Below, in pieces: positions 50,369 to 63,915 of a DNA stretch of 64,000 nt; within the stretch, counting starts at the first letter, position 1, and each line of letters begins with the position of its first letter. Where the stretch lies: assembly GCA_963691655.1 (NCBI GenBank), contig OY829326.1:138216998-138280997 (forward strand), written 5' to 3'. The translations under genes were made by a program, and so were the position numbers. The notes beneath the pieces were generated by a model that saw only the letters and a list, made by a program, of their open reading frames with translations, was not told the origin of the DNA and did not search any database. Source of the stretch: Toxonevra muliebris. Taxonomy: Eukaryota > Arthropoda > Insecta > Diptera > Pallopteridae.

Positions 50369-51944
50369 CACTGGCGGTCACAAAACCGCTCCACCCACCA
50401 ATTTCAAAAAAATCGTTTAAAATGGGACTTAAACCTGATTTTGTTTTAGTGAATGTAATTTTTTTTTATTTTTAGGAACAAAATGAACAAAATTGTAAAA
50501 GAAAAATCATACATACACACAAATTTTATTACTTTTTAATTAAAACAAAAATATGGAAGAAATTTCACGTTCCTGAGGGTATTGATTAAAAGTATGTAAA
50601 AATATTTGCAATTTTTTGAAGTTGTAAACTAAGATTAATTTGTTTCATAATAGAGTCATGAGCAAAATTGTTTAGTTTGATGGTGCCCGTCTCTTAGCCT
50701 TTCTTATGGCCGTTATCTTGAAGGCATAGAGTTGACAAGCACTTTTTTGATACTAAACTTTTTTAAGAACTCCAACAAGGAATTTTTTATTCTTTGGCAT
50801 ATTTTGAGCAACATTCCGTTTCATTATATGACAGAGGTGCCTTATCGGACTTAAACCGCGCGGGCTACCTGATCATTCCCGCCAGTAAATTCTAATATCA
50901 TCGAAAACATTTTGAATCTGCAAACAAATAAGGATCAATAATCAAACTTTTTTACTATTTCTAAAGTTATCAAACATCAGGCGTTAATTACTAACTAAAC
51001 CTTGCCAATTTGGCGTGATAATATGCCGCAGAAGTCAACTTGTCCGGAAAAATTACGTCATTAATAAGTGAAATCGTACCACGATTGGCTTACAGCAATT
51101 GCTCCATAAAATTTTAGCCATATTTTTGGGCGTTCACAGTTCCTTCAATATAGTATAAGGGGCCCATCCAAACTATCTGACTTTGTGGGAATTTGACTAT
51201 TTTCACTACACAGTTAACCTTGTATTGCTCTATATCTGAGCAACGCAGGTACCGAAGATTAAATGCGCATAAAAAATTGAATTTTATTTGCCCGATCATA
51301 TAACTTTTCTCGAGTCTGCCATAGTTCAATTGCTGTAGTTTTTAGTCCATACCAGGCGATTTATTTCCATCCATTTCTTCAACAACGACTTTTTGGCTGA
51401 TCGTCTCCCATACAGACCGAACTTTTGTTTTTTTCTGCGTAAGTTTTCGACATTTATATTCACGTTGTAATAGCTCTTTAGCTTAGTCCTTATTGTGACT
51501 ACACTTTTGAATCGATTAATTTATGGTTCTGTTTCAGGTTATGCCATTTTCTTTCGTATTTGTCTTCCATAGTCTTCTTGATCCTTTTTCCTTTCAAGCG
51601 GGTACAAATTGCCTTTTTTCTGGATCAGTTCAACAGCAATGTAGAATGTAGGCATCAGATTTCTTCACATATTTAACTTTATGACACTCCTTGATACATA
51701 AGAACAAAAATTTCGACGTTTTGGTGGTGCGATAATTGTTTATACTTTGCAGTTGTTTTTGGCACTTTTTCAAAAATTCTTCTTTTCGTCAAACAAGCAC
51801 AATAAAAAATGGTACTTAAATACATTCTTAAAACATAAACAAGGTAATCTTCTTTACAAGGGAAGGGAAATTTATGCAAAGTTAGGAAATATTACCGAAA
51901 TTGCAGCAGTATTGCAAGTGGTGCGGTTTTTGTGACCGCCAGTG
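50369..51944 (-). mobile_element. Tc1-like element, intact ends and decayed transposase
   Basis: The terminal repeats start CACTGGCGGTCACAAAA (left) and, reverse complemented, CACTGGCGGTCACAAAAACC (right). TA flanks both sides (50367-50368 and 51945-51946). The 1576-bp length is normal for Tc1-like elements. Minus-strand frames retain transposase-like fragments near 51330-51110 (LEKSYM, QIKFNFL and IEGTVNAQKY, comparable to the W.DE.KF and GT.N...Y motifs of Tc1 transposases). They are broken by many stops and frameshifts. Confidence 0.8.
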
Positions 51945-54900
51945 TATTTTTCACAAAAATGCTGAATTGTTCGATTTTAGTTTTTTAGTCTGTGCAGTAA
52001 AAACTATCTGAAAAATAAATTTTTAATAATACCCTGCCGTAAGTTCCAGTTCTGTATTTCAAAATTTATCAAGGAAATTTTTTTTCAATTAAAATTTAAA
52101 AAGCTAAAAATTCTGCATTGTTTCTAAAATTTAGTATTTTTGAAAATATGAAAACTGAAACTTAAAGAATTTTAAGAGAGAAAATCTAGAAGATTGTTAA
52201 AATATGTCCCTAGATTTTATCTCAATTTTAGAAGGCACTTTTCTTTATCGAATATACTTGCTTCGCTAACTTCTACTCTAATGAAGTAATTCAATTTGAA
52301 AATAGGTGTGACCACGTTTTTATTTTCGATAAAAATTGCAATAAAACTTTTTTTGTTAACCCTAAAAGTATGCAATCATGAATAAAAATGTAAAAAGTCA
52401 AAAGCTACATTCTTTAATATCAATTTTATTCCAATATTAAACGATTCCAATAAAAATTGTTTAAATTTCTTGAAAAGTCCAATATCAATAAATTTCTGAA
52501 TTCTGAATAAAATAAATTTCTTTGTGATCAAACCGCCCATTCTTCCACTGTTTGTAACTTTAAGTTTAGTTTGTGACGAAACAAAAACAGGTTAAAACTA
52601 ACTTCAGATTTGAGTTCCTTCTTATTTTATCTTGTCGTTGTATAGAATCAAATAACTGTGCCCAGATGCCTACTTCTAAATTTTATAAGTACATGGAACT
52701 ATCCTAAAATGTGTTTTGCAGATTCCTTAGTTTCTCTACAAAACGTACATGAGTCATTAGAGAGGATTCCCAATTTTATAATGTGGTAGTTTAATCTATT
52801 TACAGTGTCCAGTTAGAATTCCATAGAAACATAATTCAGATATGATTGTTTTTGTTTGAACAATTTTCTAAGTTCTTGGAATTTAATATTTTAATTTGGA
52901 AAATATTTTTTTTTTTTTAAATTTCTTCCAAATTTGGCTGTTCATAATTTAGGATAAAATTATTTAAAATGAATAGGCTTTAATTAAACAATGATACCAG
53001 AACAATTTAGTTTGTTGAAAAGTGATTAAGAATGTGTTGCATACTTTTAGGTAAACCTTTCTTGTCTTTTTTCAACAATTTCCATTTTCAATTTGATTAT
53101 TTTCGTATTCAAATTAAATTTGAATGTATCTTCATCCAAAAAAAAAATGATTTTCAAAACATGTCGAACTTTCCAATTCTAAAATTGGTAGGAATAAAAT
53201 TTCAATTTTGAAATCTAAATAAAAACATTGAGTGATTAACATTAAAGAATTAAAATCTCCAGTAAATTGTAATTGATGTAAATGATTTTGCCAGTGCTAA
53301 TTGCTCGCTGTCAACTAAGAACTGGAAAGTTCTTCGGAAGCTCACAAAATTATAAAATAATTATTATTGAAACCGCAAACCCCCGCCCCTTAGATTCGCT
53401 AGCAGTTTCAGGTGTGTACTTTAAAGGGGTAGTACCGTATATATAGTTTTCATTTGTAGTTTCCGGAGGTACTTCAAATTTTAAACCCGTTTCACTCGAT
53501 TTGCATTTTTGGTAATTGGCAGACACGATACAAAATAAACTATTCAGACGATCGATCACCCAGATATTCTAGACGTGCTACACTATGCAGTGGACCTCAC
53601 TCAATCCTTTATTTAAAATATTTCTTATTTTAGAAGGCCGAGTGGTATACATTGATCCAGAGTGGTATACTCACCAATTTAAAAAAAAAAAAAATTGGTT
53701 AGGGTTCATTGCACAGCGACACTTTGGAGACCACAAATTCAACGTCACGGACACCAGAAAAATATAAAATAAGTTAGAAGTATTTCTAATCAGCTAATTA
53801 GGTGCACAATAAACTAATAAAATTTTATCAATATCTTTTATACGTTTTACAAAAACAAATCATACAAAAAATCGATTTTTCAGGACTTCTAGACTAGCTT
53901 CCAACATCTATAAAGTTGAATTTGTAAAAGAGAACAAATTACTTTGTATATATAAATATGTTCACAAACATACGTCGCTCACTGTAATTACTCATATTTG
54001 AAATTTATGAATGAGTATGGTAGAAAACAAAAAAAAAACACAAACGTGTCGTGTGTGTGAGTGTAGAGTATGGTGTAGTCACAAAGTTATTCACCATAGT
54101 TTGCGTTGCCGGTTTTTGTAGACTACTTTAAACATATGGTGAGTATTTCATAGTGTAGAGTTTCACCTTTACTTTTGTTTTCGCTTTTGCTTCTACCTAT
54201 GGTTGCTAAATATTTAATCTATTATCTGTTAGATAAATGCTTTGTATCTACGTGTATGAAATAGTATAACCGCAGCTTATTGTGGACAGAAGCCATGGAA
54301 AAGAAAATTAAAAACAAAATTAAACAGCTGTAAAAGCGCGAATATACATTAGCATTAACGAAAGGGGAATTGTTGTTGCATTCTTTCGTTTATTTTAAAA
54401 ATTAAAAAAAAAGTATCCACGCGATTGCTTGCGGCTGTGCTTATGTATGCGTGTATTCCGTGTATGTGTGTGTATTGTTTTCTTGCACATTTTAATTTCC
54501 AGTCGTGTGGAGTATATTTTTCTTGTCTTTTAATTTATTGTTTTTTTCTTTCTATTGTGTGTTCAGTTTCATCTTTTTTAGTGAACTTAATACGAGTGCA
54601 GCGTAAAACTTTTTAGTACATTTTCAGTATTGAATTGTGCTGCTCGAGATATGAAGTGAAGTGTGAGAAGCGCATTTTAAATTGCAAAAAAAAAAACAAA
54701 ATATTCACAGTTATAAAAGAGTAAAATTAACAAAAATATTAACGAATTAAAAACTTGTTTTTGTAAACGTGTACTAAATTTTGTTTTTGTTTTTGTAGTA
54801 CTTCAAGTCAATTTCAATTTTGTTGTTTCACAAATTGTGTCAAATACTCTTCTCGTGGTCGTTATTTTCGTACAATGAACTTATATGATTGTGGTATATA

Positions 54901-55012
54901 TTAAATGATCGCTGGTTTATAAATTAAATTTAATATAAAGTGCTTTACATTTCCGCTTATAACATTTTAAGTATTTGTTTTGTGCAAAATACAAAAATAA
55001 AAAAGAGAAATA

Positions 55013-55146
55013 ATGTACTCCACTAATAATGCAATGATGTGCCTGGTTCAGAATATAACCGGCACAGAACGACGTAAAAGTTGCGAGCCCACAAACAACA
55101 CTCTCTTGGAAACACGTCCAAAGAAGCGGCACTTGGTTAAAGCGAG
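55013..55146 (+). CDS. Alternative first coding exon of the large gene (44 codons plus 2 nt)
   Basis: The ATG (AATAATGTAC) opens 44 codons starting MYSTNNAMMC and ending RPKKRHLVKA. AG remains before the donor GCGAG|GTAATT at 55147. Base composition rises in GC across the exon and drops again after the donor. Phase 2 and the AG ending match exons 5434-5493 and 23418-24535, which argues for a shared acceptor exon beyond the window. The basic end RPKKRHLVKAR recalls the segment just before the RhoGEF region in NET1/ARHGEF3 proteins, where a similar K/R-rich stretch occurs, and could act in nuclear import (inference). The upstream DNA from about 54300 is a plausible leader and promoter. TTCAGTTTC near 54562 is an initiator-like match. 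Confidence 0.65.
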
Positions 55147-55565
55147 GTAATTCAATCAACTGCATGCTGCGGCTTGTGGGTGTTTTAGTAAAAAAAAATT
55201 AAATAATAATAAAATATGTAGAAATTATTAAGTTTTATCTTATTCGAAATTGAGAAGCATAAGCATATATGCTTGATTTATGCACATACCCCTAAAAATT
55301 GGTCCACAAAAAAGATTTTTATCCCACAAAAATGTTAAACGAATGCATTGCAAGCACCTATAGATAAGCCAACCTACAAAATTTAAACTTTGATAAAAAA
55401 AAAAAAAACAGTAAGTTATGGAACCGGAGACTGACTGATTTCATTTACCTATAATTTCGTATAAATGTATAACACTGTGCAACAGGTAAAAAACAGATAT
55501 AGGATTCAAGAAGTGTTTCGAGTTAACTTTAAGCCGCTAATTATGAATCTATGTGAAAATATCAC

Positions 55566-56482
55566 CAATTCTATTGGAGCAATTGCCGTTTTCCAACGAA
55601 CTTGGGTTTAGGCCAAATTTCTCAACTCTTTCCAGCTTAAACCTAACGATTGCATCTCAGTTTCAGTGGATCTTCTCCAACTCTGCGCGCTGATTGTTGG
55701 AAAGGATTCTAGCACATTGCTTACTTGGCAATATTGTTGTCACTCTTGCGAAGCGTGTGACGAATCCACTTCCATTTTCTTCTTCTTATCTCCGTCGCGA
55801 TATCAACCTGTCTTGCTCTTCCGAGCAGCTCTTCGTTGGAAATTCTGCGTGGCCAAAAGATACGCAAAATGCGCCACAGGCAGCGGTTGCCGAACGTTTG
55901 CAAACGCTTGGTCAATGCAACAGTTACTTTCCAAGTATTGCAACCGTAAAGGATGGTCGCTTTCACGTTTGAGTTGAAAATTCGCAGCTTAGTGTGTAGG
56001 CTGATGTTGTTGTTTTACCATAAGGGGGCAAGGATACCATACTCAGCACCTCTGTCTGCCTTGATCATTTAAGTTTTATCAGCGTTGATTTTAAGTCCTG
56101 CGGACCTAAAGCAATCGCTTAGCGACTGAGCCATCAACATGAGGTCGTTGACGTTGTACGACAGTGGACAGATATCGTCAGCGTACGCCAGGTGACTAAG
56201 GCGGCGGTTGTTAATTTGCCACTGGATGCCTCTACTTCGGCGATCGGTGATGAAAGAATCGTTTATGATACCGCCAATGACACCAAGCAACAGTATTGGT
56301 AACAATATGTAGCCTTGTCTAACACCACTCTGTATAGCGAATGGGTCTGATAGCTTGCCTTTATGCAGCTTTCCTTGATCAGCGAAACTAATCGACCAAG
56401 CGATGTGTTTATTTATAAGCGGTTGGGACAACTCGAAACTCAAGCACTGCGACCTAAAAAGTATTTTGTACCAAAGCTCCAA
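55566..56482 (-). pseudogene. RTE-like non-LTR retrotransposon remnant (reverse transcriptase C-terminal half)
   Basis: Reading the minus strand, the piece begins inside the reverse transcriptase with SGVRQG and, about 70 residues later, the catalytic YADDI motif. It continues with AGLKINADKT (to 56069). After a frame break comes ILYGCNTW, then RRILRIFWPRRISNEEL and the IRRRKWKWIRHTLRK region (55966-55721). A further broken stretch to about 55566 holds RRSTETEMQSLGLSWKELR. This order matches the C-terminal half of RTE-clade elements. The endonuclease and 5' half are absent, and several stops and shifts make it inactive. Confidence 0.75.
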
Positions 56483-56484
56483 AA

Positions 56485-57540
56485 TTAAGACAAAATATAA
56501 TCTTCTATCCTAGTGAAGGCTAGAACATCTTTTGTGAAAGAGGTTTTGATTTCGTTACGTTTCGTTAATAGAAACGGTTTGCTAAAAATACCCCTTCTTT
56601 GCCGAGCCAAGACTGGACATTTACACAGACTGTGTGATGCCGTCTCATCATCCTCCATACATGTAGACGTCATTCTGCTTCATGTGACAGACTTAATTAA
56701 CTTAGGTGACCACATATTGGCCAGATAGAAAACCTACTAGCAATCTGAGATGCGTTTCAGGGATTTGATGGGAGCGAGACGAGGAACAAACTTTGTCTGA
56801 CTATGGCCGGGCAAGGAATGCCAATAAGATATCCATTCCTCCCTCGCCCACGCCTCTATGATCGATTTGGAACTAGTCCAGCCGATCCCACAGAATGGAT
56901 CGGAGCTTGTGTGTAGAGCGGCTGAACCCTCCCTAGTGAGTTTATCAACAGCTACATTAGCTATAATGTCACAGTGGCCTGGCACCCAACAAAGCGTGAC
57001 TTTGTTATGGGTAGACAACTCCTGCAGATTGTCAAAACAGTCCTTCAATTGCTTCGAAGTGAAGCACCATGAGAGCCGCTTGGCTGTCAGAGAAGATTAT
57101 AATTTTAGCACTTTGTAGACCTTTAAATAAGGTTAATTCAGGCGCATTCCTAAAATGCGTATATTTCGGCTTGAAAAAGTGGGATTGAGATTCGAGTGTT
57201 AGGTCTAACAACACCAGCACCAGAACCACAATCGGTTTTCGAGCCGTCAGTATATCAATTGAGAGCAAAGGGACCTAAATTGGGGAACTGATTATTCCAA
57301 TCGCACCTGCACGGAAGGATTATATTAAATTTCCGACCAGAGTTTAGAACCCTAAACATAAAATCTGACACGGAGTATTAGGAATTTTGCTAAGAATGCA
57401 CATATGAACCACTTAGTAAGCTGGATGAAACTTGCAGCCTCAAGGCAGTAATTGCAGCTATCTTCTTTATGAAGATGTGCAGAGGTGCAAGCCCGATCAA
57501 AATCTCAACCGCAGGAGTGGGACAAGCGAAGTAAAGTTAG
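56485..57540 (-). pseudogene. I/LOA-group non-LTR retrotransposon remnant with RNase H domain
   Basis: In minus-strand order there is a post-RT segment (LIGLAPLHIFIKK), then RNase H blocks. These are YTDGSKTDCGSGAG, AEIYAF, IIIFSDSQAAL and LCWVPGHCDI...AVDKLTREG, supplying the expected acidic residues. A Cys/His C-terminal segment with CMEDDETASHSLCKCPVL follows. Frame changes occur at about 57150 and elsewhere, with a stop after AEIYAF. The RNase H domain points to the I, LOA or R1-related groups rather than the adjoining RTE-like piece, so two different elements are abutted in the same orientation. Confidence 0.75.
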
Positions 57541-57909
57541 TTTACTTTTCGGGTACCTAGGAATAAGAAATCTCCTTTGCACCTAAACATGTCTAATATA
57601 AAATTTGGTGTCATTGTATTAAATATCAATATCATCTCCTCGGATTGCATATATGCAACTTAAACTATATTTTTAGAACGCGACCTAAAATTAATCAAGA
57701 ACATTTCTTAGATCCTCATTTAAGCGAGAAAAATTAATTTTTTTACACCGTGTAATAGCATCCATCACCGTAGAATTTTTCCGATTTTAATTATTATTTG
57801 ATATCCATGAATTATATGCTTCACAAACTTAATAAAACATGACCGATTTTTTAATATGTATATATATGTAAGTGTTTAAGAAACAGATCATTTACCATTT
57901 CAGAAGCGT

Positions 57910-58047
57910 AGGGACCGTTCAAGTATTCAAATATTACGTAAAGCGCGGGGAAAGAGGAGAATTGGAGCACCGAAAATCTGCCGATTTGTTACGAAGTGTT
58001 ACATGGGGGGTAAGGGGTCATCAACTGCGTTAGGTAACGACGATTAA
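57910..58047. repeat. Decayed repeat headed GGGACCGTTCAAGTATTC
   Basis: It begins GGGACCGTTCAAG, contains ATTACGTAAAGCG and TTGTTACGAAG, and fades after GCGTTAGGTAACGA. I recall related GGGACCGTTCA...TTACGTAACGC strings as common dispersed repeats in arthropod genomes. The far inverted end is too decayed to define. Confidence 0.35.
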
Positions 58048-59451
58048 ATACAGATGAATTCAAAATTACACTAGTTTATAAAATAAAATTTTTTTCATGT
58101 GCATTTGATGAAAGGTAAAATTTTTTTTATGGATAAGTTTTTAAGATATTGCAATTTTTTAGTTTTTCCGACTTTTTTACACTTTAAAAATCATATCTCG
58201 AGCTAGAAATGTCCAGTCATTCTTGATATTAAATGAAAGGTATTGAGATTGGAAACAAATTTGATCGGATTTTTAATTGGCTAACTGATCTAAAAGATAT
58301 GATGAAAATAGGTCAGATTTTTAATAAAATCAAATTTCAATTACGGCTAATTCTGTCACCAATATAAAAATGTGACCAAAAAAAATAATGAAAAACGATG
58401 AAATATTTGATTTCTCTTAATCTATATAAAGTTGAAATAAAACCAAATAGAGGAAAAGCGACAGAAAAATGACAAAGTTATGAGCGATCTAGTGAATAAA
58501 TCCAAATCTAGATGTAGATTCAAGTTTTTTTTTATAGTTTTGTTCTCTTTTTTGACTATAATAGAAGCAGTTCAGCAGAGTTTGATGGATTATACTATTT
58601 TTCTTTTAAGATAATTTCATTACACCCAATTACTATACAACAAACCATTATTTTCTTTAGCGTCTCCCTTTTTCAAAAACATTTCCAAAAAGTCTCTTCT
58701 TCCATAGTATGAAATATGGTGATCACTCCACTCTAAGTGAGTCAAATATCAGAGATCAAGGAATATTTTCTTACACCAAACTACTTTGCATATTCTAATC
58801 CTTTTGTACCACCATTAATGAGAAACTATTCTTAACCCTAGATGAGCGATGACGACCTACACATGCACAACGTACGACTGAACTCTTTTCCTCTTTTGCT
58901 ATTGTGCACGTGTGTTACTCTTTGGCCAATGCTGCTCTAAAACATTGTTCGCTTATAAATTTTACGCCGCTCTCCATATTTCGTCAACGTTTATATAAAG
59001 TACTTCAGCTTTCTAGGTTTAACGTCTGGTTCTAAGCTACTTATAAGAATCTATTATTAAATGTATGTAACTATTCCATCCCTTTATATACTTTTTATCT
59101 GTTTATTCTCAACGTACAATAAAAAAAAATCACTGACTATTTCTTCAGCAAACTTGAAAGAATAATTACATTACAGCCAGTGCCAGTAGTTGGCTTGTTA
59201 TTCAGCCAGCCAGGCAGTCAGTCAACCAGTCATTCACCCTTTCTCAAAATGTACACACTCGAGCTGATTTCTTTGCATGAAACGCGAACGAACGAACGAG
59301 CGAGTGGTTTCATGAAATTCTTCGTTCCACTTGTGTGCTTCTTGTACTTTTCTTTATTACACATCCATCTGCTTCCAACTCACCACCCGCTCTGCTTAAG
59401 CAGTCTTTGCGCTGCAATTGTGATTGTTGTCTTTTTTAGCAAGAATATGTG

Positions 59452-59977
59452 TATGGGTGGTTCCATGTCAGATTTAAAACTAAAATTTTAATTTCAGCCA
59501 GGCGATTTTAGTAGTAGTTGTTTTGTTATCATTTGAATATCTCAAAAACTATATCTCATCCCACTCTGAAATTTTTACACAATTTTCCTAACACATTAAT
59601 AAATATTTGCAGACCAAAAAATAAAAAAAAAAAATGTCCAAGTTTGGAAAAATTTTAATTTGTTTATAAAATTTCCAGAATTCATATGTTAAATAGCAAA
59701 CACAATTTTATGTTCATATTTTTTCGATAAGTTTGTGCAAAATACGAACTTTTATTAGTTGGAAATTTTTTACTACAACGGTTAGTTTTTGAGTAATTAG
59801 GGATTGAAAAACGTTCCATTTTTACAACTCCAAGACTTTAAAATATCGTAACTTGAAAATAAAAAAACATCACATTGAAATCAAAAAATATGTGTCGATT
59901 AATTTCTTCTCAAGAATGCAAGAAATTTTGGTTGAAATTAAAATTTTAGTTGTAAATCTGACATGGAACGACCCATA
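59452..59977. mobile_element. TIR element of ~526 bp (GGGTSGTTCCATGTCAGATT ends)
   Basis: The left end, ATGGGTGGTTCCATGTCAGA, is mirrored at the right end (reverse complement ATGGGTCGTTCCATGTCAGA). The match continues through TTTAAAACTAAAATTTTAAT for about 45 nt in total. There is no coding capacity inside. The family is not recognised, and TAT/ATA bases at the borders leave the exact target duplication unclear. Confidence 0.65.
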
Positions 59978-62900
59978 TACATATTTTTTAATATACTATT
60001 TTATCACCTTTACACTTCTATTACATTTGTCTAGGTATTTTATAGGTATCTTCATGTTTTTTTTTTTTATTTTTTTATCTTGATATCTCTTTATTTCTAA
60101 GTTTCTCTTCAAAGTTTTGTGTTATGATTTTTTTCTTTTACATTTACTTCTTTATCAATTTTCAATTTTGCCCCATTGTATTGTGGCTTGTAATTTTACG
60201 AAATGCAACTTTTTTTGATTGTGCGATGGTGTGTGTGCGTGAAAGAGTTTTCGACTTGTCATGGTATTAAATTTTTCATGAAGGTAACCAAAACAGCTGC
60301 ACGACTGACTGACTGTTGTTTTGCCATTGTTTCTTTCGTTGCTGTATCTGCCTCGCTCTAGTTTTTTCTTTCGAATTATTGTTTAAAAGGTTTTTTATGT
60401 CTTTTTTTTTTTTTTTCTACTTTACAACTTAACATTAAATATTAAAAATTAGTTTTGCCAAAGGTTTGTTTTATTTTTTTTTTTTATCAATATTATTATT
60501 TATGATTGCATATATTCTAGAATAAACAAAAACATGTGTAAATTTGTTTGATGGTCAAGAGTAATTTATTAATTCATTGGAACATGTTTATCAAGTTCAT
60601 TGTAAATGATGTTTTATAATTACATTAAGCTATAAATTGGCAACTTATATGAAATAATTACATGTTGGCACATTTATCATTGCTAGTGCCAATTTTTCAT
60701 ACTTTGACTGTATTTTCTAAACTGGTTATCATTCTAATCCTTCTCTTAATTCATGTATTTAAATTTAGTACCAGCTAGAATGTATGGGGTCGGGAGAGGC
60801 AGGCCTAAGCTATAATATGAAGAAGGGTGAAGGAGAACGAAAAAACGGAGTGTAGATAAGCTTATAGTTTGAAGCTATAAAAAGGAAAAAAATGAGGATG
60901 AAATAGAACAATTCATATTGTCAGAAGCATATAAAGGCACAGAGGACGATGACAGTAAGATTTCTCCCGATAAGTAAACTAGCGATGATGACGAAAGCTA
61001 AAGTGACAAATTTTTTTGCAATGTGTGGATATTAATGGATATCAATATGAAATAAACAAAAAATTAAATTTGTATGTATTTAAATCCTGGGCGTGGCCGA
61101 TAGCAAAATAGTTTCATAGGCACCTCTAAGTAATCTTGGGAACTGTTTTGAAGAATTTTCAACTTTCTGCCGTTATTTATTTTGATATTACATTAGTTTT
61201 CTTTAAAAAAAATTTAAAAAGTTATGTGAGAGGTGGGCGTATACCAAATTTCATCAGTCTAAAACAACTCCTTCTATTTTTGTCCGTTCATTACATGAAC
61301 TCGTCACACTGTGCCACGCCCATATTCCCAATCTTGACTACTTTTATATCGGAAGTGGTCGTGTCCGTTAACCGATTTGGTTGAAATTCGCAATATTTCT
61401 TAACCTTACCATAAAAATATCTACAAAAAGACGCTACAATTTGTGCCGTATGAAAATAGAAAAAAAAAGGATGAAACTCGAAAACTTGATATAAACGTGG
61501 TAAAAAGGACTATAGTGCTCTACCGTATTTGAACGGTTAAGGATGAAAGATTTGAATAGCTATTTTTACACTTGAGTATTTGCCATTGACACTCAAGCGG
61601 CCATTAAAAAAATAAATTTATTGTATTTAAACTTTTTATCAAACTAAGGAATCGATTATGGGACCTTTTGGATAATAGATTATATACTACAGTAACCAAT
61701 ACCATTACAGGATTTCGTTAGCTTTTTCGTTAGCTAATTAAAGTTATTACTATGCACTGCAGCATTAAAAGCGTTTACCCTACACGGGCGTCTAAAAGTA
61801 TATTATATCTGTAAAGTTGAGGAGAGAAGTTTCATAATACAGCACAGATTAGTCCTATAAACCAACACGTTTCGTCAGGAACTTTGTCAGACTTACAGAT
61901 CGCAAGCTATCAAATCTACTTCTCTTTAACTAGAGAACACAATTATGTGATAAACTGTTCAGAAATTATTCATCTTGTTTGCATCTGTTTGGCTCAGAGC
62001 TTCAAAATTGCTGTACCTATATTAAAAAGATATCAATCAAATTATTTTTTCTATATTCTACACTCTTCGCATACAATAAACGATCATTTCTATAAAAATA
62101 AATTAACTGGTGACAAAAAAAAAAAACAAACAAAAAATTAAAACAAAAAATAATAATAATTCCACAATGAATGCTTCCGTAATGTAAAATATATATACGT
62201 AAATCCATGTATAATTTTTCATTGAATTCGTATCTAATACTCGTCTATGGGTGACCCATGTCAAATATTATACTGTACATTTTAAGTGATGATCAAATGA
62301 AAATGAAAACAAAAAGAAAAAATAAACGAAATCGAACAAGTTATGTAGTTTCAAAACAAAATAAAAATTTCAATTGGAATGAATATATCGTAGTATGTTG
62401 AGTTTAAATTTAAAAAATTCTAAATAAAATGTGACATGAAACTGGATTTGTCTGAAAGAAATGTAAACATAAAAGGCAGGCACTTTTGCCTGAATGTATT
62501 GTACTAACCAGAAAAGACAAGTAAATACAAGTATCTGAAATAAAATGAGAAATAAAAATAAATTCAACAAATACCTATGATTTTGCATATATTTATATTT
62601 ATTTTTCCTTAATTTAGATAATGTAATTTTTTATTAGGCTGAATTTCATTAATAAATTATAGTAACTCGAGATAAAGTTTTTAAATAAATCGTTAGCTGA
62701 AAATTTATTCATATATAATTGAGCAAAATAAACAATTTTGAATGTTTTTTTGAGCTGGTAAATAAATAATAAGAATTTTTAAAAGATTCCAATAACATTT
62801 GGTATAAAAATAGAATATTTATTCGGGTTTTATGGTTTTACATATTTATAATTTCTGTAGGAAAGGTCCCATTTGATTGTATTTATGTAGTTTCCGAGAT

Positions 62901-63915
62901 ATGTATGTATGTATTCGCTATTTTGACAGTTTTTATCAAAATTAGCTAAACAGTTCGCTGATAGATGGTTTACATTCTATTAACATCCAGCGCTGTCATA
63001 GAAAGAACGACTGAATCTAAAAAGTTTAAAAGACTATTGCGGTGTTCACAGTTCATTATAAACTTTAGTAATTTTGTATGAAAAATGAGACAATTTGAGA
63101 GAATTTACAACAAATGAAAGATACGATACCAGATATGACAAAATTGTGAACATGACAAGTAACTCCTCAGTATCAAATCATCATCACCATCAAGAGAGAG
63201 TTCTCAAAGATGGCTCACCGTATTAAATGAGCCCTGCACTTTTTCGAACCAAAATTTTAGCTATTTTTATGGAGCTGATAGTTTAATAAAAATGTACTTT
63301 CTGGCTCCGAAATTTGACATATACAAATTGAAAAATTAATAATAATAATTTTTGAAAAATTTTATACAAAGTTTTTTGCAGCTTCATTAAGGATGTTTTG
63401 AAAATCGTCATTAACTGGCGCGAACGATTGCGGCTCACTGAAACGTCTGGAAAAAAGTACCGATAGAAAAATTATGATTGTGGTCTAATTATTTGACCAA
63501 CAATTAACAAAATGTGGGACTGCCAAAATTGGTTTTCTTAAAAATAGGACTTTTTTTTCGAAATAACACCGTTTCAAATTGAGGGAAGAATGAACTAAAC
63601 TTATTTTTCTAGCATGTCCTGTGTATCGTCTTGTTGTGTAGACGAATATATTCAAATTCCAAACCGATCCGTTAATTTTTTTTGTATAATAAGCTGTCGT
63701 GAAAAAAACCTTGATTTGAGAAAAACGGTTCTAAAGTTTTGACTATCGGTTTTTAACCTTTAGAAAGCCGGAAATTTTACACAGAAATTTAAAATTTTTT
63801 CTGTGAAAATTTGAATATAATATGAAGTCTATTCGATAAATAAAAACGTCAATAATATAGGGGCGCCTATAGTAGCCACCCCGACCGGCAACAGCATAGC
63901 CAACGACTTCCTGAA

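Noticed and set aside
59180..59491. 103-codon open frame
   Set aside because: It runs through CAGTCAG-rich simple sequence and into the end of a TIR element; the start is not supported.
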